NCBI RefSeq assembly: GCF_000420145.1
Contig: NZ_ATUJ01000010.1
Span: forward strand, 1-64,000
Reading direction: 5' to 3'
Length of the DNA: 64,000 nucleotides
Origin: Paracoccus zeaxanthinifaciens ATCC 21588
GTDB lineage: Bacteria > Pseudomonadota > Alphaproteobacteria > Rhodobacterales > Rhodobacteraceae
Shown: piece after piece, positions 25,994 to 35,517 of the stretch
Layout of the letters: the number at the start of each line of letters is the position of its first letter
How positions within the stretch are numbered: the first letter of the stretch is position 1
The notes under the pieces: generated by a model
The model's input: only the letters and a program-made list of their open reading frames with translations
What the model was told of the DNA's origin: nothing
The model's database searches: none
Program-made: the position numbers and the translations under genes

Positions 25994-26506
25994 ATGACGG
26001 ACAAGATCTGCGTCGGTGCCATTGCCGGAGCCTTCGGGGTTCAGGGCGAGGTTCGCCTGAAAAGCTTCTGCGCCGAGCCTTCGGACATCGCGGCCTATGG
26101 CCCGCTGACGACCGAGGACGGGCAGCGCAGCTTCCGGATCGACCTGACCCGCCCGGTGACCGGCGGCCTTGGCGCGCGCCTGACGGGCATCGCCACCCGC
26201 GAAGAGGCCGAGGCGCTGAAGGGCACCACCCTCTGGGCCCCGCGAGAGGCGCTGCCCTCGCTGCCCGACGACGAATTCTACCATGCCGACCTGATCGGGC
26301 TTCAGGTCTTCGATGCGGGCGGCGTGGCGCTTGGCCGCGTGCGCGCGATCTATGATCACGGCGCGGGCGACATCCTCGAGGTGACGGGCCCCGCGGGACA
26401 GGTGCTGCTGCCCTTCACCCGCGAGATCGTCCCCACGGTGGACCTGACCGCAGGCCGCATCATCGCCGACCCGCCGGGCGAGGACGCCGCGGAAGACGCG
26501 GAATGA
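25994..26506 (+). CDS. rimM: Ribosome maturation factor RimM
   Basis: Binds S19 and helps maturation of the 30S head. The 170-residue product begins [25 protein letters not shown], the RimM N-terminal signature, with the PRC-barrel half containing [15 protein letters not shown] and [14 protein letters not shown] near the end. The ATG at 25994 matches this N-terminus; the open frame further upstream overlaps rpsP. The stop overlaps trmD by four bases. Confidence 0.95.
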   Translation: MTDKICVGAIAGAFGVQGEVRLKSFCAEPSDIAAYGPLTTEDGQRSFRIDLTRPVTGGLGARLTGIATREEAEALKGTTLWAPREALPSLPDDEFYHADLIGLQVFDAGGVALGRVRAIYDHGAGDILEVTGPAGQVLLPFTREIVPTVDLTAGRIIADPPGEDAAEDAE

Positions 26507-27369
26507 GCCAGGAGCCCAAATCGCATGGCCGCCTGACCATGCGCCCCAGCCTGCGCCCCCGCGAACTGATGGCGGAACCGCAGGTGATGGGCGCATGGAC
26601 CGCCCGCATCGTCACCCTGTTCCCCGAGGCGTTTCCCGGCATCCTGGGCCTGTCGCTGACGGGCAAGGCCCTGTCGCAGGGCCTGTGGAACCTGGAAACC
26701 GTGCCGCTGCGCGAATTCGGCGTGGGCAAGCACCGCAACGTGGACGACACGCCGGCGGGCGGCGGGGCCGGCATGGTCATCCGCTCCGACGTGATGGACC
26801 AGGCGCTGCGCCACGCGGCGGGCAACAGCCCCCTGCCCGTGATCTACATGTCGCCGCGCGGCAAGCCGCTGACCCAGGCCCGCGCGCGCGAACTGGCGCA
26901 GGGCCCCGGCGTCACCCTGATCTGCGGCCGCTTCGAGGGCGTCGATCAGCGCGTCCTGGACGCCCACGGGGTCGAGGAGATCAGCATCGGCGACTATGTC
27001 CTCACCGGAGGAGAGATTGCCGCTCAGGTCTTGATCGACACGACGGTCCGCCTTATACCGCGCGTGCTGGGGAATCAGGATTCGCTGGCCGAGGAATCCT
27101 TTTCCGTCGGCAATCGGGGTCTTCTGGAGGCCCCCCAGTACACGAAACCCGCCCAATGGGACGGTCGCGAGATCCCCGACATCCTTCTGTCGGGAAATCA
27201 CGCGGCCATTCATGCTTGGCGGGCCAGTGAGGCCGAAAGGCTGACCAAGGAACGCCGCCCCGACCTGTGGCGGGCATACCAGCACGGTATGGACCCGGCA
27301 AAGGACCGACAGCTCTCGGGCGCATCAGACCAATCGCGGAATCACCGCGAGCATGACGAGGAAACATAG
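26503..27369 (+). CDS. trmD: tRNA (guanine(37)-N1)-methyltransferase TrmD
   Basis: SPOUT-family enzyme that methylates G37 next to the anticodon and prevents +1 frameshifts. The 288-residue product has about 30 extra N-terminal residues before the core [18 protein letters not shown]. The knot motifs are [31 protein letters not shown] and [14 protein letters not shown] hydrophilic C-terminal tail extends past the usual end. The ATG overlapping the rimM stop is taken; an internal start near residue 23 is possible. Confidence 0.94.
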   Translation: MSQEPKSHGRLTMRPSLRPRELMAEPQVMGAWTARIVTLFPEAFPGILGLSLTGKALSQGLWNLETVPLREFGVGKHRNVDDTPAGGGAGMVIRSDVMDQALRHAAGNSPLPVIYMSPRGKPLTQARARELAQGPGVTLICGRFEGVDQRVLDAHGVEEISIGDYVLTGGEIAAQVLIDTTVRLIPRVLGNQDSLAEESFSVGNRGLLEAPQYTKPAQWDGREIPDILLSGNHAAIHAWRASEAERLTKERRPDLWRAYQHGMDPAKDRQLSGASDQSRNHREHDEET

Positions 27370-27371
27370 CG

Positions 27372-27749
27372 ATGAACCTGATCGCCCAACTGGAAGCCGA
27401 GCAGATCTCTGAACTCGGCAAGACCATTCCCGATTTCAAGGCCGGCGACACCGTTCGCGTCGGCTACAAGGTGACCGAAGGCACCCGTACGCGTGTTCAG
27501 GCCTATGAAGGCGTCTGCATCTCGCGCAAGGGCGGCAACGGCATCAGCGCCAGCTTCACCGTGCGCAAGATCAGCTTCGGCGAAGGCGTGGAACGCGTGT
27601 TCCCGCTGTACTCGACCAACATCGATTCGATCGAAGTGGTCCGCCGCGGCAAGGTCCGCCGCGCGAAGCTGTACTACCTGCGCGCACGCCGCGGCAAATC
27701 GGCACGTATCGCCGAAAAGACCAACTACAAGCCCAAAGCCAACGCCTGA
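27372..27749 (+). CDS. rplS: 50S ribosomal protein L19
   Basis: Large-subunit protein at the 30S-50S interface. The 125-residue product carries the signature [20 protein letters not shown], then FEGVC-like [11 protein letters not shown], and [21 protein letters not shown] basic tail extends the C-terminus, as is usual in the class. It starts 2 bases after the trmD stop. Confidence 0.97.
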   Translation: MNLIAQLEAEQISELGKTIPDFKAGDTVRVGYKVTEGTRTRVQAYEGVCISRKGGNGISASFTVRKISFGEGVERVFPLYSTNIDSIEVVRRGKVRRAKLYYLRARRGKSARIAEKTNYKPKANA

Positions 27750-27760
27750 GAGGTCGCCCG

Positions 27761-27982
27761 ATGAAAAAGGACATCCACCCCGATTACCACATGATCGAAG
27801 TCAAGATGACGGACGGCACCGTCTATCAGACCCGGTCGACCTGGGGCGCCGAGGGCGAATCCATGTCGCTGGACATCGATCCGACCACGCACCCGGCATG
27901 GAACGGCGGCAGCTCGCGCCTCATGGATACCGGTGGCCGCGTGTCGAAGTTCAAGAACAAGTACGCAGGCCTGGGCTTCTGA
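27761..27982 (+). CDS. rpmE: 50S ribosomal protein L31, zinc-free type
   Basis: Large-subunit protein of 73 residues starting [19 protein letters not shown] and ending [13 protein letters not shown]. The Cys residues of the zinc-binding C+ form are absent, so it is the zinc-independent (C-) form as judged from sequence. Last gene of the ribosomal block; a strong terminator follows. Confidence 0.93.
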   Translation: MKKDIHPDYHMIEVKMTDGTVYQTRSTWGAEGESMSLDIDPTTHPAWNGGSSRLMDTGGRVSKFKNKYAGLGF

Positions 27983-28004
27983 GCCACGCGCCACGCGAAC
28001 ACGG

Positions 28005-28034
28005 AAACGCCGCCCATCGGGGCGGCGTTTTTCG
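28005..28034. terminator. Terminator after rpmE
   Basis: AAACGCCGCCC (28005-28015) pairs with GGGCGGCGTTT (28020-28030), loop ATCG, followed by TTCGTTT. A strong intrinsic terminator on the plus strand; the symmetrical AAA/TTT flanks may also serve the convergent acyltransferase gene. Confidence 0.82.
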
Positions 28035-28055
28035 TTTCGGGCCTCGGGCCGGGCT

Positions 28056-28973
28056 TCAGGTCAGCAGCGACAGGACCGGTCGCCTGCGCGGTGCGCCCAG
28101 CCACCAGGCCAGCGCCGCGCTGACCGCCATGACGAAGATCGCCTTGGCGTTGCCCTCCAGCCCGAAGCGGCTGGCGGTGATCATGATCAGGATGTGGATG
28201 AAGTAGACGAAGGCCGCCATCGAGGCGATGCGCTTGCCGTCCCAGTCCCCGCCGACCTGCCGCGCGGCCAAGAAGACCAGCGGCGCCGCGACGAACAGGC
28301 TGGCCATGCTGTCCACCCCGAAGCCGCCGCCCGCGATGCGGTACCACATCAGGCTTTCGGCCATGACGCCGGCCAGCGCCAATGCGACCCAATGCCCGCG
28401 GATGCGCGGCAGCCTGTCCGCCCCCGCCAGCAGCCAGCCCGTCGCGAAGAAGGGAAAGATCACGAGCAGCCCGTTGCGATAGAAGTCCAGCTGGATCGTC
28501 GCCCGCCCCGACAGGACGGCCCACTGCAGCACCAGCCCCACGACTGCGCAGGCCAGCGCGGCGATGGCGACTGCCACCCGGCCCCGCAGCGCCATCACCA
28601 ACAGCGCGCCCACCGCCAGCCCCGGCAGGAACCACAGCTGGAAATACCCGAAGAAGAACAGCTGCGCCGCATGTCCGACCGATGACAGATCCGGCCCATA
28701 GATCGGCAGATAGACGACCATCCACATCACATAGAGCGACAGGATCCGCCAGACGAAGCCCGCCCCCCTGCCCGACCGCATCGCGCCGAGGAAGAAGAAC
28801 CCCGAGATCAGCGCAAAGACCGGCACCGCCAGGCGATAGAGCCCGTTGATCAGCACCTGCTGCGCCTGTCCCGACAGCCCGTCGGGAAAGCCGGTATGCA
28901 GCGCGATCACGCTCAGCGCCAACCCCATGCGCATCGGGTCGATGGCGCTGTTTCTGTCATTCGTTCCGGGCAT
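28056..28973 (-). CDS. Acyltransferase-3 family membrane protein
   Basis: A 305-residue inner-membrane protein with about ten hydrophobic helices. The N-terminal segment DPMRMGLALSVIALHTGF carries the conserved Arg and His of acyltransferase-3 (OafB/NodX-like) proteins, which usually transfer acetyl or succinyl groups to surface polysaccharides. The substrate is not evident. Start is the ATG at 28973 with GGAGG 4 bases upstream; a TTG immediately before it is also in frame. Downstream of ecm on the same strand, with no obvious pathway link. Confidence 0.75.
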   Translation of the reverse strand: MPGTNDRNSAIDPMRMGLALSVIALHTGFPDGLSGQAQQVLINGLYRLAVPVFALISGFFFLGAMRSGRGAGFVWRILSLYVMWMVVYLPIYGPDLSSVGHAAQLFFFGYFQLWFLPGLAVGALLVMALRGRVAVAIAALACAVVGLVLQWAVLSGRATIQLDFYRNGLLVIFPFFATGWLLAGADRLPRIRGHWVALALAGVMAESLMWYRIAGGGFGVDSMASLFVAAPLVFLAARQVGGDWDGKRIASMAAFVYFIHILIMITASRFGLEGNAKAIFVMAVSAALAWWLGAPRRRPVLSLLT

Positions 28974-29061
28974 CAAACCTCCGCCTGCCGTTTCGCCCTT
29001 TCAACAGCGACGGCGGGCGTGGGTTCAAATCACCAAACCGCGCTCGGTGACAATCCGCGCA

Positions 29062-31020
29062 TCAGGCGGCGGCGGTCTCGGGTTCGGCCAGCACGACGAT
29101 GTCGCGCATGATGGCGTTCAGCTGGAAGTCCTTGGGCGTATAGACCCGCGCGACCCCCATCCCCAGAAGCCTCGTCGCATCCTCGTCGGGGATGATGCCG
29201 CCGACGATCACGGGCACATGGATCAGCCCCGCCGCGCGCATCCGCGCCATCACGTCCTCGATCAGCGGCAGGTGGCTGCCCGACAGGATCGACAGGCCGA
29301 CGACATGGGCGTCCTCCTCGGCGGCGCGGGACACGATCTGCTCGGGCGTCAGGCGGATCCCCTCGTAGGTGATGTCCATGCCGCAATCGCGGGCGCGAAA
29401 GGCGATCTGCTCGGCCCCGTTGGAATGCCCGTCCAGACCCGGCTTGCCCATGAGGAACTTCAGCCGCCGCCCCAGTCGCGCGCTGACGGCGTCGACCGCC
29501 TCGCGGATGTCGTCCAGCCCCTCGGTCCGGTTCGACGGGCTGGCAGAGACACCGGTCGGCCCGCGATATTCGCCATGAACGGCGCGCATCACGCCCGCCC
29601 ATTCGCCGGTGGTGACACCCGCACGGGCCGCCTCGATGGATGCCGGCATGATGTTCGCGCCCTTCTGCGCGGCCACGCGCAGCGCGGCGAGGGCGGCCTC
29701 GATGGCCCCCTCGTCGCGTGCCTCGCGCCACGCCTGCAGCCGGTCCACCTGGTCCTGTTCCACCGCCGGATCGACGACCATGATGCCGCCGTCCTCCGCC
29801 GTCAGGGGCGAAGGCTCGCCCTGCTCCCACCGGTTGACGCCGACGACGACCGTCTCGTTCGTCTCGATCCGCCCCAGCCGCGCCGCGTTCGATTCGACCA
29901 ACCGCGCCTTCATGTAGTCGATGGCCGCGATCGCGCCGCCCATCCCGTCCAGCGCCGCCAGCTCGTCGCGGGCACCCTGCTTCAGCTCCTCGACCTTGGC
30001 CGCGATCACCGGGTTGCCGTCGAACAGGTCGCCATATTCCAGCAGGTCGGTCTCGTAGGCCAGGATCTGCTGCATCCGCAGCGACCATTGCTGGTCCCAA
30101 GGCCGCGGCAGGCCCAGGGCCTCGTTCCAGGCGGGCAGCTGCACCGCACGCGCGCGCGCGTTCTTCGACAGGGTGACGGCCAGCATCTCCAGCAGGATGC
30201 GATAGACGTTGTTCTCGGGCTGCTGCTCGGTCAGGCCAAGGCTGTTGACCTGCACGCCGTAACGGAAGCGGCGGAACTTCTCCTCCTCGATGCCGTAACG
30301 CTCGCGGCAGATCTCGTCCCACAGCTCGGTGAAGGCGCGCATCTTGCACAGCTCGGTCACGAAGCGGATGCCCGCGTTCACGAAGAAGCTGATGCGCCCG
30401 ACCATGGCCGGGAACCCCTCGGGGGGGACCTTGCCCTTCAGATCGTCCAGCACCGCGATGGCCGTCGCCAGGGCATAGGCCAGCTCCTGCTCGGGCGTCG
30501 CGCCGGCCTCTTGCAGGTGATAGGAACAAACGTTCATCGGGTTCCATTTCGGCAGATGCGTGCGCGTATAGGCCGCGACATCGGTGATCATCGCCAGGCT
30601 GGGCGCGGGCGGGCAGATATAGGTGCCGCGCGACAGGTATTCCTTGATCAGGTCGTTCTGCACCGTGCCCTGCAGCGCCGCGATGTCGGCGCCCTGCTCT
30701 TCGGCCACGGCGATGTACAGCGCCAGCAGCCAGGGCGCCGTCGCGTTGATCGTCATCGAGGTGTTCATCTGCTCCAGCGGGATCTGGTCGAACAGCGCGC
30801 GCATGTCGCCCAGGTGGCAGACAGGCACGCCGACCTTGCCCACCTCTCCTCGCGCGAGGACGTGGTCGCTGTCATAACCGGTCTGGGTCGGCAGGTCGAA
30901 GGCCACCGACAGGCCCGTCTGCCCCTTCGCCAGGTTCGCACGATACAGCGCGTTCGACGCCGCCGCCGTCGAATGCCCCGCATAGGTCCGGAAAAGCCAG
31001 GGTTTGTCCTTCTGGGTCAT
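29062..31020 (-). CDS. ecm: Ethylmalonyl-CoA mutase (adenosylcobalamin-dependent)
   Basis: Converts (2R)-ethylmalonyl-CoA to methylsuccinyl-CoA in the ethylmalonyl-CoA pathway for acetate and C1 assimilation. The 652-residue product has the mutase barrel (RTYAGHSTAAASNALYRANL, FDLPTQTGYDSD). The C-terminal cobalamin domain carries the base-off motif GLDGHSNGAEQ (axial His near residue 530), SILSGSH and GGIIPDED. Adjacency to ccr separates it from methylmalonyl-CoA mutase. The ATG at 31020 fits the family N-terminus (MTQKDKPWLFRTYAG). Confidence 0.93.
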   Translation of the reverse strand: MTQKDKPWLFRTYAGHSTAAASNALYRANLAKGQTGLSVAFDLPTQTGYDSDHVLARGEVGKVGVPVCHLGDMRALFDQIPLEQMNTSMTINATAPWLLALYIAVAEEQGADIAALQGTVQNDLIKEYLSRGTYICPPAPSLAMITDVAAYTRTHLPKWNPMNVCSYHLQEAGATPEQELAYALATAIAVLDDLKGKVPPEGFPAMVGRISFFVNAGIRFVTELCKMRAFTELWDEICRERYGIEEEKFRRFRYGVQVNSLGLTEQQPENNVYRILLEMLAVTLSKNARARAVQLPAWNEALGLPRPWDQQWSLRMQQILAYETDLLEYGDLFDGNPVIAAKVEELKQGARDELAALDGMGGAIAAIDYMKARLVESNAARLGRIETNETVVVGVNRWEQGEPSPLTAEDGGIMVVDPAVEQDQVDRLQAWREARDEGAIEAALAALRVAAQKGANIMPASIEAARAGVTTGEWAGVMRAVHGEYRGPTGVSASPSNRTEGLDDIREAVDAVSARLGRRLKFLMGKPGLDGHSNGAEQIAFRARDCGMDITYEGIRLTPEQIVSRAAEEDAHVVGLSILSGSHLPLIEDVMARMRAAGLIHVPVIVGGIIPDEDATRLLGMGVARVYTPKDFQLNAIMRDIVVLAEPETAAA

Positions 31021-31050
31021 TGCATCACACCCGCAATAAAATTGCATCAC
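31019..31050. promoter_or_regulatory. Direct repeat ATTGCATCAC at the ecm start
   Basis: ATTGCATCAC occurs at 31019-31028 and again at 31041-31050, 22 bases apart (about two helical turns), covering the ecm start codon and the predicted transcription start. A third region rich in TTGC (31151-31172: TTGCAA, TTGCGC, TTGCC) lies before ccr. Candidate operators for the regulator of this divergent pair; ScfR/RamB/PccR-type regulators recognise TTGCAA-like sites. Confidence 0.35.
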
Positions 31051-31055
31051 GGGGA

Positions 31056-31084
31056 TCGTTACAGAAACAAAACTGCCCCGTCAA
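31056..31084 (-). promoter_or_regulatory. Candidate ecm promoter
   Basis: Minus-strand TTGACG (31079-31084) and TAACGA (31056-31061) are exactly 17 bases apart, placing the start of transcription near 31049, inside the second ATTGCATCAC copy. Confidence 0.45.
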
Positions 31085-31232
31085 TTCGCCGCGGCGCGGA
31101 ATACGCTGCGTCGCGGCAGACATAAAATTACCGAATATGGTTCACAACAGTTGCAATGTTGCGCAGTATTGCCGTAGCAAGATGACCATCAGCGGCGATT
31201 CTGCGCCGCGGCAAAGGGAAGGAGACGACACG

Positions 31233-32519
31233 ATGGCCCTGGACGCCCCGAACCCGATCGCGCCCTATCAGGCGCCCGTGAAGGATCTCTATGACATCGG
31301 CGAGATGCCGCCCCTGGGCCATGTGCCCGCCAGGATGCATGCCTGGGCGATCCGTCGCGACCGCCAGGGCGAGCCCGACAAGGCGATGCAGCTCGAGGTC
31401 GTGGACACGCCTGCCATCGACAGCAACGAGGTGCTGGTCATGGTCATGGCCGCGGGCGTCAACTACAACGGCATCTGGGCGGGACTGGGCGTTCCGATCA
31501 GCATGTTCGACGTGCACAAGCAGCCCTTCCACATCGCGGGGTCGGACGCCTCGGGGATCGTCTGGGCGGTCGGCGACAAGGTCAAGCGCTGGAAGGTCGG
31601 CGACCAGGTCGTCATCCACTGCAACCAGGACGATGGCGACGACGAGGATTGCAACGGCGGCGACCCGATGTATTCGCCCACGCAGCGCATCTGGGGATAC
31701 GAGACGCCGGATGGCAGCTTCGCCCAGTTCACCCGCGTGCAGGCGCAGCAGCTGATGCCCCGCCCCCAGCACCTGACATGGGAGGAATCGGCCTGCTACA
31801 CGCTGACGCTGGCCACCGCCTATCGCATGCTGTTCGGCCATGAACCGCACGAGCTGAAGCCCGGCATGAACGTGCTGGTCTGGGGCGCGTCGGGCGGCCT
31901 CGGGTCCTATGCGATCCAGCTGATCAACGCGGCGGGCGGCAACGCCATCGGCGTCATTTCCGAAGAGGACAAGCGCGACTTCGTCATGTCCCTCGGCGCC
32001 AAGGGCGTCATCAACCGCAAGGAGTTCAACTGCTGGGGCCAGCTGCCCACCGTGAACACCCCCGAATACAAGGAGTGGTTCAACGAGGTCCGCAAGTTCG
32101 GCAAGGCCATCTGGGACATCACCGGCAAAGGGAACAACGTCGACATCGTCTTCGAACATCCCGGCGAGGCGACGTTCCCCGTGTCCACCTTCGTCTGCAA
32201 GAAGGGCGGCATGGTCGTGATCTGCGCGGGCACCACCGGCTTCAACTGCACCTTCGACGTGCGCTACATGTGGATGCACCAGAAGCGCCTGCAGGGCAGC
32301 CATTTCGCGCATCTCAAGCAGGCCAGCGCCGCGAACCGGCTGATGCTGGAACGCCGGCTGGATCCCTGCATGTCCGAGGTCTTCCCCTGGGCCGAGATCC
32401 CGGCCGCGCATATGCAGATGTATCGCAACCAGCACAAGCCGGGGAACATGGCCGTCCTGGTCCAGTCCCCCGTCACCGGGCTGCGCACCTTCGAGGACGC
32501 GTTGGCCGCACGCGACTGA
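31233..32519 (+). CDS. ccr: Crotonyl-CoA carboxylase/reductase
   Basis: NADPH-dependent reductive carboxylation of crotonyl-CoA to (2S)-ethylmalonyl-CoA, the key step of the ethylmalonyl-CoA pathway. The 428-residue zinc-free MDR-family protein shows VNYNGIWAGLG, HIAGSDASGIVW, CNQDDGDDEDCNGGDPM, the nucleotide-binding VWGASGGLGSYAIQL, and VFEHPGEATFPVST with the family His. The ATG at 31233 follows GGAAGGAG; a longer upstream frame is non-coding leader. Divergent from ecm. Confidence 0.96.
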   Translation: MALDAPNPIAPYQAPVKDLYDIGEMPPLGHVPARMHAWAIRRDRQGEPDKAMQLEVVDTPAIDSNEVLVMVMAAGVNYNGIWAGLGVPISMFDVHKQPFHIAGSDASGIVWAVGDKVKRWKVGDQVVIHCNQDDGDDEDCNGGDPMYSPTQRIWGYETPDGSFAQFTRVQAQQLMPRPQHLTWEESACYTLTLATAYRMLFGHEPHELKPGMNVLVWGASGGLGSYAIQLINAAGGNAIGVISEEDKRDFVMSLGAKGVINRKEFNCWGQLPTVNTPEYKEWFNEVRKFGKAIWDITGKGNNVDIVFEHPGEATFPVSTFVCKKGGMVVICAGTTGFNCTFDVRYMWMHQKRLQGSHFAHLKQASAANRLMLERRLDPCMSEVFPWAEIPAAHMQMYRNQHKPGNMAVLVQSPVTGLRTFEDALAARD

Positions 32520-32529
32520 AACCTGCGCG

Positions 32530-32556
32530 AGGCCCCGCGATTGCGGGGCTTCGCTT
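32530..32556 (+). terminator. Rho-independent terminator after ccr
   Basis: GGCCCCGC (32531-32538) pairs with GCGGGGCT (32543-32550, one G-U), loop GATT, followed by TTCGCTTT. Confidence 0.7.
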
Positions 32557-32585
32557 TCCGTGCCCGCCGCGTTATCTCAGGGCGC

Positions 32586-34115
32586 ATGACCCAGACCTCC
32601 GCCGCCCTGACCCTTTCGCCCGACCAGGCCACCGCCTGGGACCGGCTGGCCGAAACCTTCGAGGCCGCGGGCATCGACCTGACCGCCGAAGAGGTCGCCC
32701 CCGCGACCGAGGGCAAGGGCCGCGTCATGGCCGTGATCGGCAAGGCGGGTTCGGGCAAGACGCTGATCCTGTCGCAGATCACCAAGGCCCTGCTGTCCGC
32801 GGGCGTCGACCTGATCAGCCCCGACTGGGAGGGACGCCGCCGCAAGGACCGCCGGTCCGTCGCGATCCTGGCCCCCACGAACAAGGCGGCCTTCGTGCTG
32901 CGGATGCGCGGCGTTCCGGCGACGACGATCCACCGCATCCTCTATACCCCCGTCTATGATCCGGAATACGAGAAGATCGCCGAATGGCTAACGGGCCAGG
33001 GCGACCGCCCGAACATCGAGGGGCTGGAGGATGTGGCGCTGGATCGCGCGCTGGCCTTCTATCAGCAGCACGCATCCATTCCGGGCGCACTGGCGGCGGC
33101 GGGCCTGCGCGGGTCCGACTTCATCCGCGGTTGGAGCAGGCGCGAGGAAGGGCTGGACGTGGGCCTCATCGACGAGGCGTCCATGCTGGACGAAAAGCAG
33201 TTCGACGACCTGCGAGAGATCTTCCCGACGCTGGTCCTGTTCGGCGATCCGGCGCAGCTGGCCCCCGTCGGGCAGTCCGGGGAAATGGTCTTCGACCGCC
33301 TTGCCCCGCAGCAGCGCCTGTACCTGGACCGCATCCACCGCCAATCGGATGACAGCCCGATCCTGGACCTGGCCCATGCGCTGGCCGATGACAGCCTGAC
33401 CTTCGACGCGTTCGAGCGCATGATCCGCGACGCCGCCCGCCGCGACGACCGCGTGGTCTGGTCCGAGCGTGTCGAGAGCGACCTGATGTCCCGCAGCCCG
33501 GTCCTCGTGTGGCGCAACGCGACCCGCATCCGGCTGATCCACGCCTTCCGCACCGCATTCGGCGCACCCGGCGATGCCCTGCTGCCGGGCGAGCCGCTGG
33601 TCTGCGACGGGATCGAGCTGCCGCTGAAGCATCGCAAGAAGCGTATCGACCTCGAGGCGCGCGGCCTCATCAAGGGGGCACAGGTGGTCTATATGGGGCC
33701 GGGCCGCAAGCCGGGCTTCTCGCGCCTGCATGTCATCGGGGCCGAGGATCCGCGCCTCTCCGCGGCATCCATAGTCAAGATCGAGCTGCTGGACGAAGAG
33801 GAACCCTTCATCCCCTTCGCCGCCCGCATGGGGGCCACTTTCCTGCACGGGGCGGCCATTACGATCCACAAGTCGCAGGGCTCGCAATGGCGCGACGTGC
33901 AGGTCTTCGCGCCCGACATTTCCGCCGCCGCATGGTCGAACCGGACCGAGGCGGGCATCCCCCTGTGGAAGCGCCTTGCCTATGTCGCGATCACGCGGGC
34001 GCAGGAACGGCTGATCTGGGTGACGAAACCGCGGCTGGCGCGTCCCTCGGGGCCGTTGACGACCGAGGATCTGCCCGTGCCGAATACCGCGCTGTCGCTG
34101 GAACAGCAGGGCTGA
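32586..34115 (+). CDS. RecD/UvrD-like ATP-dependent DNA helicase
   Basis: A 509-residue superfamily-1 ATPase. Visible helicase motifs: Walker A GKAGSGKTLIL (near residue 55), Ia APTNKAAFVL, Walker B VGLIDEASML, motif III LFGDPAQLAPVG, motif IV-like IHRQSDDSP, motif V ATFLHGAAITIHKSQGSQW and motif VI YVAITRAQERLIWV. It most resembles RecD2-like enzymes without their N-terminal helix-hairpin-helix region. There is no recB or recC nearby. The role in DNA repair is inferred. The ATG at 32586 starts just before the conserved region. Confidence 0.82.
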   Translation: MTQTSAALTLSPDQATAWDRLAETFEAAGIDLTAEEVAPATEGKGRVMAVIGKAGSGKTLILSQITKALLSAGVDLISPDWEGRRRKDRRSVAILAPTNKAAFVLRMRGVPATTIHRILYTPVYDPEYEKIAEWLTGQGDRPNIEGLEDVALDRALAFYQQHASIPGALAAAGLRGSDFIRGWSRREEGLDVGLIDEASMLDEKQFDDLREIFPTLVLFGDPAQLAPVGQSGEMVFDRLAPQQRLYLDRIHRQSDDSPILDLAHALADDSLTFDAFERMIRDAARRDDRVVWSERVESDLMSRSPVLVWRNATRIRLIHAFRTAFGAPGDALLPGEPLVCDGIELPLKHRKKRIDLEARGLIKGAQVVYMGPGRKPGFSRLHVIGAEDPRLSAASIVKIELLDEEEPFIPFAARMGATFLHGAAITIHKSQGSQWRDVQVFAPDISAAAWSNRTEAGIPLWKRLAYVAITRAQERLIWVTKPRLARPSGPLTTEDLPVPNTALSLEQQG

Positions 34116-34118
34116 GGC

Positions 34119-34892
34119 TTATCGGGACAGCGCGCGGATGCGCGTCTGCAGCGCCTCGGCCAGGGCCTCTTGCGGCAGGCCGGTTTCCTGCGACAGCCGC
34201 ATCAGGCCGAAATGGACGCGCGCCATCTCCTGATAATACCGCGCGAAGGTATAGTTGATCGAGGCGCCGACCACCGCCCCGAAGACCGGTGCCGCCTGTG
34301 CGGCCATCTTCTGCCCCAGGGACACCGACAGGCGCGGCGCGACCTTGCTGATGAGGCCCTGCACGGTCTGACCGGTGACCGACATCCGCGCGGCAAGGAA
34401 ACCCATATCGGTGCTGTCGTCATCCTCCATCGGGCCGGCGGCGGCGAAGATGCGCAGGCATTCCTTGCGCACGGCCTCGTCATCGGGGTCCAGCCCGTGC
34501 TCGGCGGCGATGTCCAGCATCGCCCGCAGCAGCAATGTCACGGTAAAGGGCAATTCTACCAGCGCGCCCGCAAATCCGCCGATCCCCCCGGCGGCACCGC
34601 TGAGCGTCGACGCCATGCGGTTGAACACGTCGCCCCGATCCCGCGTCACGCGGCGGCTGCCCGATGCCGCGCGGAACGCCCGCGACAGGGCCGCGCGGGT
34701 CGCCCCGTCCAGCCTGCTGCGCACGAAGCCCGGCAGGCGGTCCAGCAACCCCTCGGCGCTGCTGCCAAGACGGGTCAGCAGGTCGATGCCGATGCCCCCG
34801 GCGGCCAGATGCCTGCGTGCAAGCCGGTTGATCTGTTCATGGACGGAAGGGTCGGTGATCGGCGGCAGGACCATCGGGCGCTTGTCGGTCAT
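34119..34892 (-). CDS. EcsC family protein
   Basis: A 257-residue protein of the EcsC family (named after B. subtilis EcsC; function unknown). It shows Ala/Gly-rich amphipathic segments ([32 protein letters not shown] cut here into its core [11 protein letters not shown]) and a second glycine-rich region [18 protein letters not shown]. These could insert in or associate with the membrane. It is convergent with the helicase gene, with only 3 bases between the stop codons, and lies downstream of an acetyltransferase gene. Confidence 0.8.
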   Translation of the reverse strand: MTDKRPMVLPPITDPSVHEQINRLARRHLAAGGIGIDLLTRLGSSAEGLLDRLPGFVRSRLDGATRAALSRAFRAASGSRRVTRDRGDVFNRMASTLSGAAGGIGGFAGALVELPFTVTLLLRAMLDIAAEHGLDPDDEAVRKECLRIFAAAGPMEDDDSTDMGFLAARMSVTGQTVQGLISKVAPRLSVSLGQKMAAQAAPVFGAVVGASINYTFARYYQEMARVHFGLMRLSQETGLPQEALAEALQTRIRALSR

Positions 34893-34902
34893 GGTGCATC
34901 CT

Positions 34903-35403
34903 TCAATCGCGGGGGGCGGCCTCGTCGCGTGTCACCTGCCCCGTCACACCAACCCACGCGCCGGGCCGCAGTTCCAGACCCAGAACGCGGTCGGGATTCG
35001 TCGGCGGCGGCATCACCACCTCGTCCAGCTTCGCGAATCCGAAGCGCGAATAATAGGGGGCATCGCCCACCAGCAGGACGCGCCCGAAGCCCATCTGCCG
35101 CGCCCGTTCCAGGCTGTCGCGCATCAGGATCGCGCCCAGCCCCTCGCCCTGGGCGGTGGGATGGACCGCGATCGGCCCCAGCAGCAGCACCTTGCGACCG
35201 GCCACGCGCACCGGCCAGAACCGGATCGCCGCCAGCAGCGCGTCCGCGTCCCCGCGCAGCGCAAGGCACAGCTGCGCGACCGGCGCGACCCCGTCCCGCA
35301 GGCGATAGGAGGACAGCGCCGTCCGACCCGGCGCGAAGCACAGATCATAGAGCGCCTCGACCTCGGGGGTGTCGGCGGGCGTCTCGGGGTGGATCCGGTA
35401 CAT
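34903..35403 (-). CDS. GNAT acetyltransferase, YhbS-like
   Basis: A 166-residue N-acetyltransferase. Motif A reads [20 protein letters not shown] with the Q/RxxGxG/A acetyl-CoA loop; motif B is [20 protein letters not shown], typical of the YhbS group. The acceptor is unknown. The ATG at 35403 has GGAGG 6 bases upstream. Ten bases separate it from the EcsC gene, so the two are probably co-transcribed. Confidence 0.87.
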   Translation of the reverse strand: MYRIHPETPADTPEVEALYDLCFAPGRTALSSYRLRDGVAPVAQLCLALRGDADALLAAIRFWPVRVAGRKVLLLGPIAVHPTAQGEGLGAILMRDSLERARQMGFGRVLLVGDAPYYSRFGFAKLDEVVMPPPTNPDRVLGLELRPGAWVGVTGQVTRDEAAPRD

Positions 35404-35517
35404 TGCACCTCCTGCACGTCTTCGCGCGGCGCATAGCACGCCACCCGGCCCTGCGGAACATTGCACCTGAAGAAATCCGGTGGCAGTTTGGGCGCGCATC
35501 ATTCCAGGAGGCCGCCC

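Noticed and set aside
29020..29045. tRNA-like TpsiC sequence GGGTTCAAATC
   Set aside because: The flanking bases do not form a five-base-pair T stem, and no acceptor or anticodon arm can be drawn nearby.
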